Made by a program: the position numbers and the translations under genes. Below, one piece after another: positions 63,834-64,000 of a stretch of DNA of 64,000 nucleotides. The notes below the pieces were generated by a model. It searched no databases. It worked only from the letters and a program-made list of their open reading frames with translations, and had not been told where the DNA came from. The stretch is from contig VZTI01003931.1 of NCBI GenBank assembly GCA_013397865.1, positions 1,282,770-1,346,769 on the forward strand, given 5' to 3'. How positions within the stretch are numbered: the first letter of the stretch is position 1; each line of letters begins with the position of its first letter. The stretch is from Struthidea cinerea. Its lineage: Eukaryota; Chordata; Aves; Passeriformes; Corcoracidae.

Positions 63834-64000
63834 GTCCTTGTATCAGAAGAGCCATTAGTCGAAGTTTTACAAGAGCAAGTAATAATCAACACTGTGAGGA
63901 AGCAGGCAGATTGGGTGGCCTGAAAAGCAGGGTAAACAGAGATCTGTGGCCTGAACATTGGTGCTGTAGACATCACTCTAAGTGCTCTTTAGACCAAGTA
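63834..64000. other. Unique noncoding end of window
   Basis: I see nothing in this short stretch. Confidence 0.4.

Noticed and set aside
63551..63976. 141-codon minus-strand frame with a Gly/Phe-rich segment, and its Lys/Pro-rich counterpart on the plus strand
   Set aside because: The composition comes entirely from translation of the A/C-rich low-complexity tract.
1..64000. CRISPR arrays, operons, prophage or other prokaryotic systems
   Set aside because: No regularly spaced repeats, no long contiguous coding frames, and eukaryotic interspersed repeats are present.

Overview
The window reads as vertebrate nuclear DNA, most likely avian. It is AT-rich and CpG-poor by eye, has no operon-like gene packing, and contains no Alu, B1 or L1 sequence that I recognise. 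What repeats there are fit a bird or other reptile-lineage genome: an old CR1 LINE 3' end (about 12.80-12.99 kb), several badly decayed MIR-type SINE remnants, and one nearly intact solo LTR (61,111-61,703) with TG...CA ends and a 5-bp target-site duplication, as expected of an ERVL-type endogenous retrovirus. Species cannot be fixed from this sequence. The passerine-like look of the LTR is an impression from memory, not a database match.

I could not support any protein-coding gene, tRNA, rRNA, snRNA or CpG-island promoter. The open frames are short (the longest is 180 codons), overlap open frames on the other strand or in other frames, have no recognisable domain, and are not bracketed by convincing splice sites. 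The simplest reading is the inside of a very large intron or an intergenic desert. One possible alternative terminal exon (39,398-39,535) is recorded as a weak candidate.

Layout: 1-6.86 kb is unique noncoding DNA. 6.86-7.11 kb is a 37-T tract followed by an amniote MIR-like SINE. 12.8-12.99 kb is the CR1 remnant. 17.1-18.3 kb holds two diverged direct copies of a roughly 120-bp segment about 1 kb apart. 18-52 kb is mostly unique sequence with microsatellites, A/T tracts and old SINE fragments, including a stretch at 33.4-34.2 kb that looks like a candidate conserved noncoding element. At 52.16-52.35 kb a single N separates two copies of the same sequence and probably marks a false duplication at a contig join. 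61.1-61.7 kb is the solo LTR, and the window ends in an A/C-rich tract (63.71-63.83 kb) whose minus strand could form a G-quadruplex.

No undescribed biological system is visible. The most useful observations are the probable assembly error, the LTR with its duplicated target site, and the paired 120-bp repeat.
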